A stretch of 62,527 nt of DNA from Candidatus Poribacteria bacterium (GTDB taxonomy: Bacteria; Poribacteria; WGA-4E; WGA-3G): contig JAJECN010000021.1 of assembly GCA_022821965.1 (NCBI GenBank), forward strand, positions 1 to 62,527, read 5' to 3'. Under the pieces are notes generated by a model. It saw only the letters and a program-made list of their open reading frames with translations. It was not told the origin of the DNA and did not search any database. Both the position numbers and the translations under genes were made by a program. Below, piece by piece: positions 35,119 through 43,264 of this stretch. Position 1 is the first letter of the stretch. Every line of letters begins with the position of its first letter.

Positions 35119-36060
35119 ATGAAACTCGTTACCTTTCAAACCAAATCGGCAGATAGCACACCAAGCCTCGGCGCATGGATTACTGGCGACCGAATTGTTG
35201 ATCTTACGGCAGTCGCCTCGGATATGTACGAATTCTTTGAACAGAATTGCATCGCTGACGCAGAAAAATATATTGACCAGACAGCCAACAGCGCGGATAC
35301 TTCCGATAGCATGTTCTCTGTTGCCGACGTGCAGCTGCTCGCGCCGTTTCCACGCCCAGCAAGTCTGCGGGATTTCGGCGTATTTAAGACTCACATGGAT
35401 GCTGCCTCACGTATCACAGGTAAAGAAATCTCACCAGAGTGGTTCAAATTGCCTAACTACTACCGCGGCAGTACGAGTCCGTCCTCTATTGCGGGACATG
35501 AAGCCGTCGTTACGTGGCCTAACTACACTGAAAAACTCGATTTTGAACTGGAGTGGGGGGTCTATATCGGCAAAACTGGGAAAAATATCTCAATAGAAGA
35601 AGCCCCTGAGTACATCGCTGGTTATACCATTTATAACGACATCAGCGCACGCGACATCCAATTCCGACACATGACGTTGGCACTCGGTCCTGCCAAAGGA
35701 AAGGACTTCGATAATAGCAATATCATGGGTCCGTGTCTCGTTACACCAGATGAAATCGGTGATCCGTACAACCTCCGAATGGTTGCCAGGATAAATGGTG
35801 AAGTCTGGGCAGACGGAAATACATCGGATATGTATTACTCCTTCGCTGAGATGATTTCGTTTGTTTCACAATCCGAGACGATTCATCCTGGTGAATTTTT
35901 AGGTTCCGGCACCGTTGGAAATGGATGTGGATGGGAACTCGACCGCTGGATTCAACCGGGGGACATCGTTGAACTTGAAATCGAGAATATCGGTGTGCTC
36001 AGAAACCAAATCGGTGAACCGGAAGTGAACCCGGCAGAATGGACAGAAAAAGGTCTTTGA
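35119..36060 (+). CDS. Fumarylacetoacetate hydrolase (FAH) family protein
   Basis: The 313-residue protein has the FAH-fold C-terminal domain: DFELEWGVYIGKTGKNIS, then GYTIYNDISARDIQ, with the acidic metal ligands, and GKDFDNSNIMGPCL. FAH-family enzymes cleave C-C bonds of diketo acids or act as ureidoglycolate lyases, hydratases or decarboxylases on sugar-acid products. It is followed after 3 bases by an SDR gene, so the two probably work in one catabolic pathway, for example for sugar acids (inference). The ribosome binding site is weak. Confidence 0.9.
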   Translation: MKLVTFQTKSADSTPSLGAWITGDRIVDLTAVASDMYEFFEQNCIADAEKYIDQTANSADTSDSMFSVADVQLLAPFPRPASLRDFGVFKTHMDAASRITGKEISPEWFKLPNYYRGSTSPSSIAGHEAVVTWPNYTEKLDFELEWGVYIGKTGKNISIEEAPEYIAGYTIYNDISARDIQFRHMTLALGPAKGKDFDNSNIMGPCLVTPDEIGDPYNLRMVARINGEVWADGNTSDMYYSFAEMISFVSQSETIHPGEFLGSGTVGNGCGWELDRWIQPGDIVELEIENIGVLRNQIGEPEVNPAEWTEKGL

Positions 36061-36063
36061 AAA

Positions 36064-36813
36064 ATGCGACTCAAAGATAAAGTAGCCATCACGACAGGTG
36101 CCGCATCCGGCATCGGAAAAGCGACAGCGATCCTGTTTGCCGAACACGGTGCGAAAGTAGTCGTCGCGGACATCGACGCAGACGGGGCGAACCAGACCGT
36201 TGCTATCATTCGAGATGCGGGTAACGAAGCAACCTATGTCCAAACCGACGTGACAATCTCGGAACATACCGAAGGGATGGTGCAGGAAACCGTCAGCAGA
36301 TACGGAAAATTGGATATTCTGTTGAGCAGTGCCGGAATCGCCATGCGACTCCCCGTTGGCGATCTGCCGGAAGCGGACTGGCACCGTTGTTTAGATGTCA
36401 ATCTCACCGGTGTATATCTCTGTGCCAAGGCAGCGATCCCTGCGATGCAGAAAAACGGCGGTGGCTCCATTATCAACCTGTCCTCCATCTACGGACTTGT
36501 CGGTGCGGATGTGAGGGCGGCGTATGTCGCCTCCAAAGGTGGTGTGACGAACCTCACCCGTGGGATGGCACTCGATTACGCTGAAGACAATATCCGTGTT
36601 AACTGCATCTGTCCGGGCTTCGTTGAAACACCGTTGGTTGCAGGTGTCATCAAAACACCAGCGGAGTATCAGGTCCTCGCCGACAGGCACCCAATGCGGC
36701 GGCTCGCACAGCCCGAAGAGATTGCCTATGGTGCACTATACCTCGCCTCCGACGAATCGGCGTTCGTTACAGGAATCGCCCTACCTATTGATGGCGGTTA
36801 CACTGCGGGATAA
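36064..36813 (+). CDS. Short-chain dehydrogenase/reductase (SDR)
   Basis: The 249-residue protein is a classical SDR: cofactor motif TTGAASGIGKATA, DIDADG after strand 2 (NAD preference likely), SSAG motif LLSSAGIA, catalytic Ser in IINLSSIYG, and Tyr/Lys in AAYVASKGG. It ends with the usual GIALPIDGGYTAG. It starts 3 bases after the FAH gene and is co-transcribed with it. It should oxidise or reduce an alcohol, probably a sugar or sugar-acid intermediate. Confidence 0.93.
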   Translation: MRLKDKVAITTGAASGIGKATAILFAEHGAKVVVADIDADGANQTVAIIRDAGNEATYVQTDVTISEHTEGMVQETVSRYGKLDILLSSAGIAMRLPVGDLPEADWHRCLDVNLTGVYLCAKAAIPAMQKNGGGSIINLSSIYGLVGADVRAAYVASKGGVTNLTRGMALDYAEDNIRVNCICPGFVETPLVAGVIKTPAEYQVLADRHPMRRLAQPEEIAYGALYLASDESAFVTGIALPIDGGYTAG

Positions 36814-37022
36814 AAACAACCACTTCACAAGTAAATCCTGCAATCCGTCCTTCCTAAAAATTATGCACATTTTCTGCCCTTAAATTGTATCTTTAACAAT
36901 TAAAGAGGGTAGCATGCATAGTTCGGTATTGAAGAACCGTATCTGTTTTAGTACCGCGCCCACTTAAACCATAAAAATATAAGCATAATCAACTCTTTCA
37001 TCGATAGTGATGGAGAATCCTG

Positions 37023-38345
37023 ATGGAAAAAGACGACGTTCAACTGATTCGGAGAATCTTGTCAGGCGACGACGAGGCGTTCACCACCTTAGTCGGGAAG
37101 TACCAAAAAGGTGTCCACGCGCTTGCGTGGCGCAGGATCGGTGATTTTCACTTCGCTGAAGAAATTACACAAGATACCTTCCTTCAGGCATACAAGAACC
37201 TCGCGACGCTGAAAAATCCCAATCAGTTCGCTGGATGGCTTTATGTGATTGCAAACAACCTTTGCAACAGATGGATTCAGAAAAAGAAACCCGCGATACA
37301 ATCGCTGGAGGATACACCTGTGAGAGAAATAGACCAATCCTCTTACACACATCATGTATCGGAACAACGAGCGACAGAAACTACCGAGCATCACCACGAA
37401 ATCGTCAAAAAACTTCTGAAAAGGCTGCCAGAGAGTGAACGCACGGTAGTGACCCTTTATTATTTTGGTGAAATGAAGCCGAAGGAGATTGGCAAGTTTT
37501 TAGGTGTATCAATGAATACGATTAACAGTCGGCTTCGTCGGGCGCGAAAGCGCTTACAGGAAAGAGAAGAACTCTTGATTCACGAGATACTCGGTAGCGT
37601 CCAATTACCTGTTAATTTAATGGAGAGCATCGGACGACAAGTTGCCAACATCAAACCGATCTCACCACCTCCAATTGGGAAACCGTTGGTGCCGTGGGCG
37701 GCTTTTGGCACGGCTGCTGTTCTGGTTATGTTGGCACTCGGTGTCGGCAATCAATACCTCGCTCACTATCAGAGCCCATATAGTTTCGAGGCACAATCCG
37801 AACCCGCGATTGAAATTGTTGATGCACCCATCGTCCTTGATATTGACGCAAAATTGGCACTGCGAAATCAGATTGGACGGCCTGTTCTCCGCAGTAAGGA
37901 CAATAGCACAAACGTGTCCACTGATGCTGAAACCCTAAGCATCCCTCAATCTGAAAAACGGTTCTTCGGGCTAACACTTGCTGAAGTTGAAGAGACAATC
38001 CCCGAGCTTGAGGAAGAAATCCGAACCAATCTCACCAAGGCTGTGGAACTTTACACCGATCTGATAAGCACAGATGGGATGGCTGGGGCATCAACCGAGA
38101 TTGCCACTTGGCGTGACGAGACGTGGCAAGAGGTGAAGCGGTTGTTCAACGATGTCGCTCACACAGGAAAAATTCTGAGATATAGATCTTTTTTGAAGGT
38201 AACAGGTGTGGAGGAAGATCCCATACTCCCCGGCGGATGGATATATGAACTGATGGAACCTTTGCCAATGGGGGTTGAACCGGGTAACGCATCTGATATA
38301 TCCTCTCAGCAAGAAGATGCTAAGAATTCCCACGATGAAAACTGA
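37023..38345 (+). CDS. Membrane-tethered ECF sigma factor with external FFGLTL domain
   Basis: ATG follows GGAG by 7 bases. Residues about 1-185 are an ECF sigma factor: region 2 (ALAWRRIGDFHFAEEITQ, DTFLQAYKNLA, GWLYVIANNL) and region 4 (LPESERTVVTLYYFGE, KEIGKFLGVSMNTINSRLRR). A transmembrane helix lies at 223-241 (VPWAAFGTAAVLVMLALGV). Outside it is a segment (YSFEAQSEPAIEIVDAPI, 253-270) nearly identical to that in the sigma factor at 57938. The end (about 313-417) is a domain starting FFGLTLAEVEE, also found in the protein at 39474. The protein would hold the sigma part at the inner membrane until a signal, perhaps proteolysis, releases it (inference). The LolA/RseB-like gene starts 16 bases after the stop. 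Confidence 0.88.
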   Translation: MEKDDVQLIRRILSGDDEAFTTLVGKYQKGVHALAWRRIGDFHFAEEITQDTFLQAYKNLATLKNPNQFAGWLYVIANNLCNRWIQKKKPAIQSLEDTPVREIDQSSYTHHVSEQRATETTEHHHEIVKKLLKRLPESERTVVTLYYFGEMKPKEIGKFLGVSMNTINSRLRRARKRLQEREELLIHEILGSVQLPVNLMESIGRQVANIKPISPPPIGKPLVPWAAFGTAAVLVMLALGVGNQYLAHYQSPYSFEAQSEPAIEIVDAPIVLDIDAKLALRNQIGRPVLRSKDNSTNVSTDAETLSIPQSEKRFFGLTLAEVEETIPELEEEIRTNLTKAVELYTDLISTDGMAGASTEIATWRDETWQEVKRLFNDVAHTGKILRYRSFLKVTGVEEDPILPGGWIYELMEPLPMGVEPGNASDISSQQEDAKNSHDEN

Positions 38346-38361
38346 ACCAAGGAGGAAAACA

Positions 38362-39267
38362 GTGTCTTTCTTAAATATGAAACCGAATCGTTTCCTACTT
38401 TCCTGTTTTGTTCTTCTCGCGTGTTTCACGACAGCATTCGCACAGGAAACACCGGCACAAGACACAGCGGAAACTGAACTTGATTTTGAGGCACTTTTAG
38501 CAGCCATCAAACAAACTGATACGCCGCTTAAATCCGGCGAAGGGGTAGTTGTTCATATCTCTGGAGAACCCCCACTCGATATTGATCCTCGTATTGTTAC
38601 GCTTCGCATCGTTTTCGATTCAGAAAATACTCGTTTCGATTCACCGAGAAGAACGACTATCCTTACACCCACCACAATGTGGGAGATCGTCCGTAACGGA
38701 AAACCTAACTACTACTTTAGCACGAAACCTCAGTCACATCACGAACACATGGATCCAAGACGATTCCTAACTTGGGTAGACGAAGATTTAGCAACCCATC
38801 TAAGGGAAAACGACTTCCGTATTATAGGTCGTGAGGTCTTCAACGGGACGTTGTGTTACGTCTTAGAAGCAAAACAGGAGGATCGATCTAAAAAGATTTG
38901 GATCGCACCCGAACGTGGATTTCGACATCTGAAATATGAAAGCCAACAACCTACCCCCGTAGATGCTTTGGATAGCGATATTCCGATGGAGGCTCTCACC
39001 ATCTTTCGTACGATAATCTCCTATCAGCAACACGGAGAGATATGGTTCCCTAAAGCCGTCTTTATTGAATATGCTTGGCTTGATTTCAAGCCAGCGGATC
39101 CTATACTTTCCCAGCGGATGCTGGAAATAAAGAACTTCAAGTTGAATCACAACCTACCCCCAGAGACATTCACTGTTGACCTTCCTGACGATGCCATGAT
39201 TAAGGTGGATGGAATCAGTAAAGCATTGACCAAACAGGAATTCCTCAAACGCTACGGGCAGCAGTAG
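38362..39267 (+). CDS. Secreted LolA/RseB-like protein
   Basis: GTG at 38362 is the start, with AAGGAGG 6 bases upstream; the frame from 38275 overlaps the sigma gene. The 301-residue protein has a signal peptide (MKPNRFLLSCFVLLACFTTAFAQ written in parts: MKPNRFLLSC, then FTTAFA). The body is beta-rich (TLRIVFDSENTRFD, TMWEIVRNGKPNYYF, FRIIGREVFNGTLCYVLEAK, KIWIAPERGFRHLKYE) and resembles LolA/RseB-type lipoprotein-binding folds. That family link is an inference. In other bacteria RseB/MucB of this fold controls an ECF sigma factor, and here it directly follows a membrane-tethered one. A decayed copy lies at 40188. Confidence 0.7.
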   Translation: MSFLNMKPNRFLLSCFVLLACFTTAFAQETPAQDTAETELDFEALLAAIKQTDTPLKSGEGVVVHISGEPPLDIDPRIVTLRIVFDSENTRFDSPRRTTILTPTTMWEIVRNGKPNYYFSTKPQSHHEHMDPRRFLTWVDEDLATHLRENDFRIIGREVFNGTLCYVLEAKQEDRSKKIWIAPERGFRHLKYESQQPTPVDALDSDIPMEALTIFRTIISYQQHGEIWFPKAVFIEYAWLDFKPADPILSQRMLEIKNFKLNHNLPPETFTVDLPDDAMIKVDGISKALTKQEFLKRYGQQ

Positions 39268-39366
39268 GAAATCCGATTGTTTATGTAGTTCGCCCGTAAG
39301 AGGAATTTCTGAATCGGGGCTCCCTGCCTAAAACGGACAGAAAACCGAACGGTTTTGGTTTTTGGC

Positions 39367-39395
39367 TTGACTTTGCTGGAGTTGTTTAGTAAAAT
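39367..39395 (+). promoter_or_regulatory. Sigma-70 promoter TTGACT-N17-TAAAAT
   Basis: Good hexamers with ideal spacing lie about 80 bases before the gene at 39474, so the second module copy can be transcribed on its own. Confidence 0.6.
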
Positions 39396-39473
39396 AACTG
39401 CAGCTCCTACCCACACCCAAATTTTGCCATCAAAGTAGAATTTATCGCTGTAGTAACTAAGGAGCGTTTCATC

Positions 39474-40157
39474 ATGTTTAAATCAAAATTATTTTGGGGA
39501 GGCGTATTGCTTTGCGTGGTGGTCCTCTTTGGAGTTCTGCTCCACAGAGCAAATCAGCCGCAGGAAACGATAAGGATTTATAAAACTGCCGTGCCAGCGA
39601 AGCGCGCTAAGACCCAGTCTGCAGACAAACAAAAGGATCAAACGAACCAAGATATTAATAAAACAGAGGTCGTTTCCACATCTGCGGATTCCGATGGGTC
39701 TATAGATTCTGGAGATTTCACATCAGAAAATACACAATTTTCTGAAGCGGAAGTACAGCCCGAAGAAAGCACTTTATCCGTTGATGTAGAAACCCAAACT
39801 GATACTGCGCCTGAAGAAGAAAGGTTCTTTGGATTGACGCTCGCTGAAATTGAAGAAAAAATTCCGGTGCTTGAGGAGGAAATTCGCACGAACCTAACCA
39901 AAGCGGTGGAACTCTACACCGAGTTACGAAGTACAGATGGAATGGCACGGAAGTCACCCGAGATTGCCACTTGGCGCGATGAGACATGGGCAGAGGTAAA
40001 GCGACTTTTCCACGAAGCATCTCGTCAGAAAATTCCGCGCTATGTCTCATATTTGACAGTGACAGGCGGAGATAATCCACTACTCCCTGGTGGATGGATC
40101 TCTGAACTGATGGAACCCCTGCCAATGCGGGTTACCTACGGCGGAACATCTCAATAA
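39474..40157 (+). CDS. Single-pass membrane protein with FFGLTL domain, sigma part absent
   Basis: AAGGAG lies 9 bases before the ATG. Residues 7-23 form a transmembrane helix (WGGVLLCVVVLFGVLL). A long acidic, low-complexity linker follows (about 40-115). The end (about 118-220) is the same domain as at the end of the tethered sigma factor at 37023: FFGLTLAEIEEKIPVLEEE, LTKAVELYTELRSTDGMA, IATWRDETWAEVKRLF, LLPGGWISELMEPLPM. It looks like a partner copy of that external domain, perhaps competing for the same ligand or binding the sigma protein from outside (inference). The family was not recognised. Confidence 0.75.
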   Translation: MFKSKLFWGGVLLCVVVLFGVLLHRANQPQETIRIYKTAVPAKRAKTQSADKQKDQTNQDINKTEVVSTSADSDGSIDSGDFTSENTQFSEAEVQPEESTLSVDVETQTDTAPEEERFFGLTLAEIEEKIPVLEEEIRTNLTKAVELYTELRSTDGMARKSPEIATWRDETWAEVKRLFHEASRQKIPRYVSYLTVTGGDNPLLPGGWISELMEPLPMRVTYGGTSQ

Positions 40158-40187
40158 ACCTCGTTAAAGCAGAAGGGGAGGAAAACA

Positions 40188-40404
40188 ATGCTTCTTTTAC
40201 TAAACATGAGGCCAAAGGGCTACAATAAAAACACACAACTTCAGAGTGAACCACAATATACCACCCGAGGTGTTCACAGTTGACCTCCCTGGCAATGCTA
40301 CGATTCACGTAGAAGAGTTAGGTCGGAAATTGCATAAAGAAGCATTTCGTCACTGGTACGAAGATATACATTTGAAAGGGATAAAACTCATCAAAGACCG
40401 ATGA
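40188..40404 (+). pseudogene. Decayed copy of the LolA/RseB-like gene
   Basis: GGGGAGGAAAACA and the start MLLLLNMRPKG mirror the start region of the gene at 38362. About 35 codons later a different frame picks up its C-terminal part (FRVNHNIPPEVFTVDLPGNA, against FKLNHNLPPETFTVDLPDDA) and ends at TGA 40402-40404. Some 700-800 bases of the middle are missing and the frames do not join. With the gene at 39474 it completes a second, degraded copy of the sigma/LolA-like module. Confidence 0.75.
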
Positions 40405-40445
40405 TTGCCCATTGCGTTAATCATCGCGATGCACTATAGGAAAAG

Positions 40446-43145
40446 ATGCGGAAACTTTCTCTGGCTGCCTTTCTTATTCTATTGCTCAACAGCGCGTATC
40501 TGTTCAGCTTCGGTGAACCGACGCTCTTTTACATTTCCAATGTCCTACTTCACGTTGGGCTGGGTGTTCTTCTCATAATTCCATTCGGTATCTACGTCTA
40601 CCGACAATTGAAGCGAATCTCAAGACTCGGACAAGTAGGGAGTATCGGGATAGTTGTTGGGATCATCAGCGGTGGCTATCTGATGATCGTTGGCGCGACA
40701 ACCCCCTACCGGTGGTTACTCATCACACACATCGTCAGCATAAGCGCAGGGAGTATTCTCCTCGGCATTCACCTATTGAGAGATAATGAATTCCTCACGC
40801 CATTGCTGAAAAAGATAAACATTGGTGTGTTGGTTGTTGTTGTCCTTTTCCCGATAGGTGCGAAACTTATACAGTACTATCTACCAAACGAAACCTATCT
40901 CGTCGAAAACCCCGCGCTCCCTCCGACAAGTATGTACGAGGAAGGCGGCGGCACGACCGGTCACTTCTTTCCCGCATCCGTCGAAACAGAGACAGGTGCG
41001 CTGATTCCAACCGATTTCTTTCTTACATCGGAGACCTGCGCCACCAAGGGGTGTCATCCAGACATCTATCGGCAGTGGAACGAATCCGCGCATCACTTTT
41101 CCTCCTTCAATAACCAGTGGTATCGTAAATCAATCATTTATATGCAGGAGGTCAACGGTATTCAACCCTCTAAGTGGTGCGGCGGGTGTCACGATCCAGC
41201 GATTCTACTTAACGGTGTGATGGACAGACCCATTCGTGAAAACCTCCATACCCCCGCAGCGCAGGCAGGACTCGCCTGCACGGCGTGCCACTCCATTGAA
41301 AAAGTCAAAGACACAATGGGGAACAGCGGATACGTGATTAAATATCCCCCACTTCACGACATTGCTGCCAGTGATAACCCTATTATCCGTAATCTGCACA
41401 ACTATCTCATTCGGCTTGACCCAGAACCGCACAAAAAGAGTTTCCTCAAACCGTTCCATCGCGAGAACACCGCTGAATTCTGTTCAACCTGTCATAAAGT
41501 GCATCTGGACGAACCGGTCAATAACTTTCGATGGGTACGCGGGTTCAACGACTATGATCAGTGGCAGAAAAGTGGAGTTTCTCATCAAGGCGCGTTGTCC
41601 TTCTACTATCCCGAAACAGCGAAGAAGTGTGTCGATTGTCACATGCCACTCGTTGACTCCACAGATGCAGGAAATATCAACGGCAAGGTTCATAACCACC
41701 GATTCCCCGCTGCAAACACTGCACTCCCGTTTGTGAATCAGCATCCAGAACAACTCAAAATTGTAACGGAATTTTTGCAGGATGAAGTGGTAACGTTAGA
41801 TCTTTTTGCAGATGGTAGACCGATTCCAAGCGGCGGAACTGAAATCGCACGAGATAACGACACACGGATTGATGTCGTCGTCCGCACGCGGGGTGTTGGA
41901 CACCGCTTTCCTACTGGTACGATCGATGCCTTTGATATATGGCTGGAGGTGAAAGCCACCGATGAAAACGGAAAAATTGTCTTCTGGAACGGCAGAATCG
42001 CCGCACCCGACGGAAACGGACCCGTTGATCCGGGCGCGCATTTTTACCGCGCCTATATGCTTGATGCACATGGAAACCTGATTAATAAACGAAACGCTTG
42101 GGCAATGCGAACTGTCCTCTATGCAAACACAATTCCACCGGGTGCCGCCGATACCGCCCGCTACCGACTCGAAATCCCATCCGATTGTGGAGATATTCTC
42201 ACAGTAGAGGCGAAACTCAACTACCGCAAATTCAATTGGTGGCACACACAGTGGGCTTACGCTGGGGTGCGAGACCCAGAGGACACAGATTTTCAGGTAG
42301 GTAAAGGCTACGATGACGGCAAATGGGTCTGGACGGGTGATACTTCGGATGTCGCGGGGAAAATCAAGGGGATCCCGAACCTCCCAATTATCGAAATGGC
42401 ATCCGTCAAAACAACCTTAAAGGTAGTAGGCACACGCCGGGTGCCGTCAACTGAAGTCGTAGACACAGAGATACTGCTGTCGAAACATGAGAATATTCGC
42501 GAAAGGTGGAATGACTACGGCATCGGACTTCTCCTGCAAGGCGATCTGAAAGCTGCAGAGACTGCATTCTTGAAGGTCACCGAGATAGAGCCAACATACC
42601 TTGATGGGTGGGTGAACGTAGCAAGAGTCCGCATCCAAGAAGGAGACATGCCAGGTGCGGAAGCGATGCTCGAAAAGGCATTTGAGATTCAGAGGACGCT
42701 GCACCCTGAAAACCCGCATCGCGCGAAGGTCCACTACTTTTACGCCCTCGTCCAAGAAACGGATGGCAATTACGATACGGCGATTGAACATCTCCAGCAC
42801 GCCGCTGCGCAATTTCCACGCGACACACGTGTTCGGAATAAACTCGGACGTATGCACTTCCTAAAACGCAACTACGAAACCGCACTGGCTGAATTTCAGA
42901 AGACGCTCGCTGTGGATCCAGAAGATTTGGACGCACACTACAACATGATGCGCTGTTACCGTGCGCTCAAAAACCCGTCGCTCGCCGCCCAATCACAAAA
43001 ACTCTATCTACGCTTTAAGGCGGACGAGTCCGTCGATGCAATCACCGGTATCCCCCGCCGTGCAGATCCGGATGTCAATCGCGAACGCCAACGGATTCAC
43101 GAACACACGAATAGCTACGCTCCATCCACGGTATCCAACCCCTGA
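40446..43145 (+). CDS. Membrane multiheme cytochrome c with C-terminal TPRs
   Basis: AGGAAAAG precedes the ATG. The N-terminus has four to five transmembrane helices (up to about 142). An external part has haem motifs CGGCH (245-249), CTACH (about 280), CSTCH (about 348) and CVDCH (about 398), plus CATKGCH (198-204), which has four residues between the cysteines. Additional His residues could be sixth ligands. A beta-rich region (about 450-640) and TPRs (about 690-870: YGIGLLLQGDLKAAETAFLK, NKLGRMHFLKRNYETALAE) follow. This is a cytochrome c554-like electron carrier or oxidoreductase facing the periplasm (family inference). The palindromic element at 42423 is inserted in frame. Confidence 0.88.
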   Translation: MRKLSLAAFLILLLNSAYLFSFGEPTLFYISNVLLHVGLGVLLIIPFGIYVYRQLKRISRLGQVGSIGIVVGIISGGYLMIVGATTPYRWLLITHIVSISAGSILLGIHLLRDNEFLTPLLKKINIGVLVVVVLFPIGAKLIQYYLPNETYLVENPALPPTSMYEEGGGTTGHFFPASVETETGALIPTDFFLTSETCATKGCHPDIYRQWNESAHHFSSFNNQWYRKSIIYMQEVNGIQPSKWCGGCHDPAILLNGVMDRPIRENLHTPAAQAGLACTACHSIEKVKDTMGNSGYVIKYPPLHDIAASDNPIIRNLHNYLIRLDPEPHKKSFLKPFHRENTAEFCSTCHKVHLDEPVNNFRWVRGFNDYDQWQKSGVSHQGALSFYYPETAKKCVDCHMPLVDSTDAGNINGKVHNHRFPAANTALPFVNQHPEQLKIVTEFLQDEVVTLDLFADGRPIPSGGTEIARDNDTRIDVVVRTRGVGHRFPTGTIDAFDIWLEVKATDENGKIVFWNGRIAAPDGNGPVDPGAHFYRAYMLDAHGNLINKRNAWAMRTVLYANTIPPGAADTARYRLEIPSDCGDILTVEAKLNYRKFNWWHTQWAYAGVRDPEDTDFQVGKGYDDGKWVWTGDTSDVAGKIKGIPNLPIIEMASVKTTLKVVGTRRVPSTEVVDTEILLSKHENIRERWNDYGIGLLLQGDLKAAETAFLKVTEIEPTYLDGWVNVARVRIQEGDMPGAEAMLEKAFEIQRTLHPENPHRAKVHYFYALVQETDGNYDTAIEHLQHAAAQFPRDTRVRNKLGRMHFLKRNYETALAEFQKTLAVDPEDLDAHYNMMRCYRALKNPSLAAQSQKLYLRFKADESVDAITGIPRRADPDVNRERQRIHEHTNSYAPSTVSNP
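42423..42447. repeat. In-gene palindromic element GTAGTAGGCAC (copy 3)
   Basis: The core has a 5-bp stem (GGCAC with GTGCC). It is read on the plus strand as VVGTRRVPS in the cytochrome gene (about residues 660-668), in opposite orientation to the dehydratase copies yet giving the same GTRRVP peptide. Confidence 0.8.
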
Positions 43146-43179
43146 ACACCAATATGCCGCTGAAGCTGCCCAGTAGAAT

Positions 43180-43208
43180 TTGACAACCCAGCCATAATAT
43201 GCTATCCT
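43180..43208 (+). promoter_or_regulatory. Sigma-70 promoter TTGACA-N17-TATCCT
   Basis: A perfect -35 and a fair -10 with 17-base spacing lie about 60 bases before selA. Confidence 0.6.
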
Positions 43209-43264
43209 ACTAAATAAATTGTCCATAAAGCACTATATATCTTCAAATAAAAATATTTAATCCT

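Noticed and set aside
43146-43264. Possible tRNA-Sec before selA
   Set aside because: No cloverleaf arms or CCA-type end could be found in this interval.
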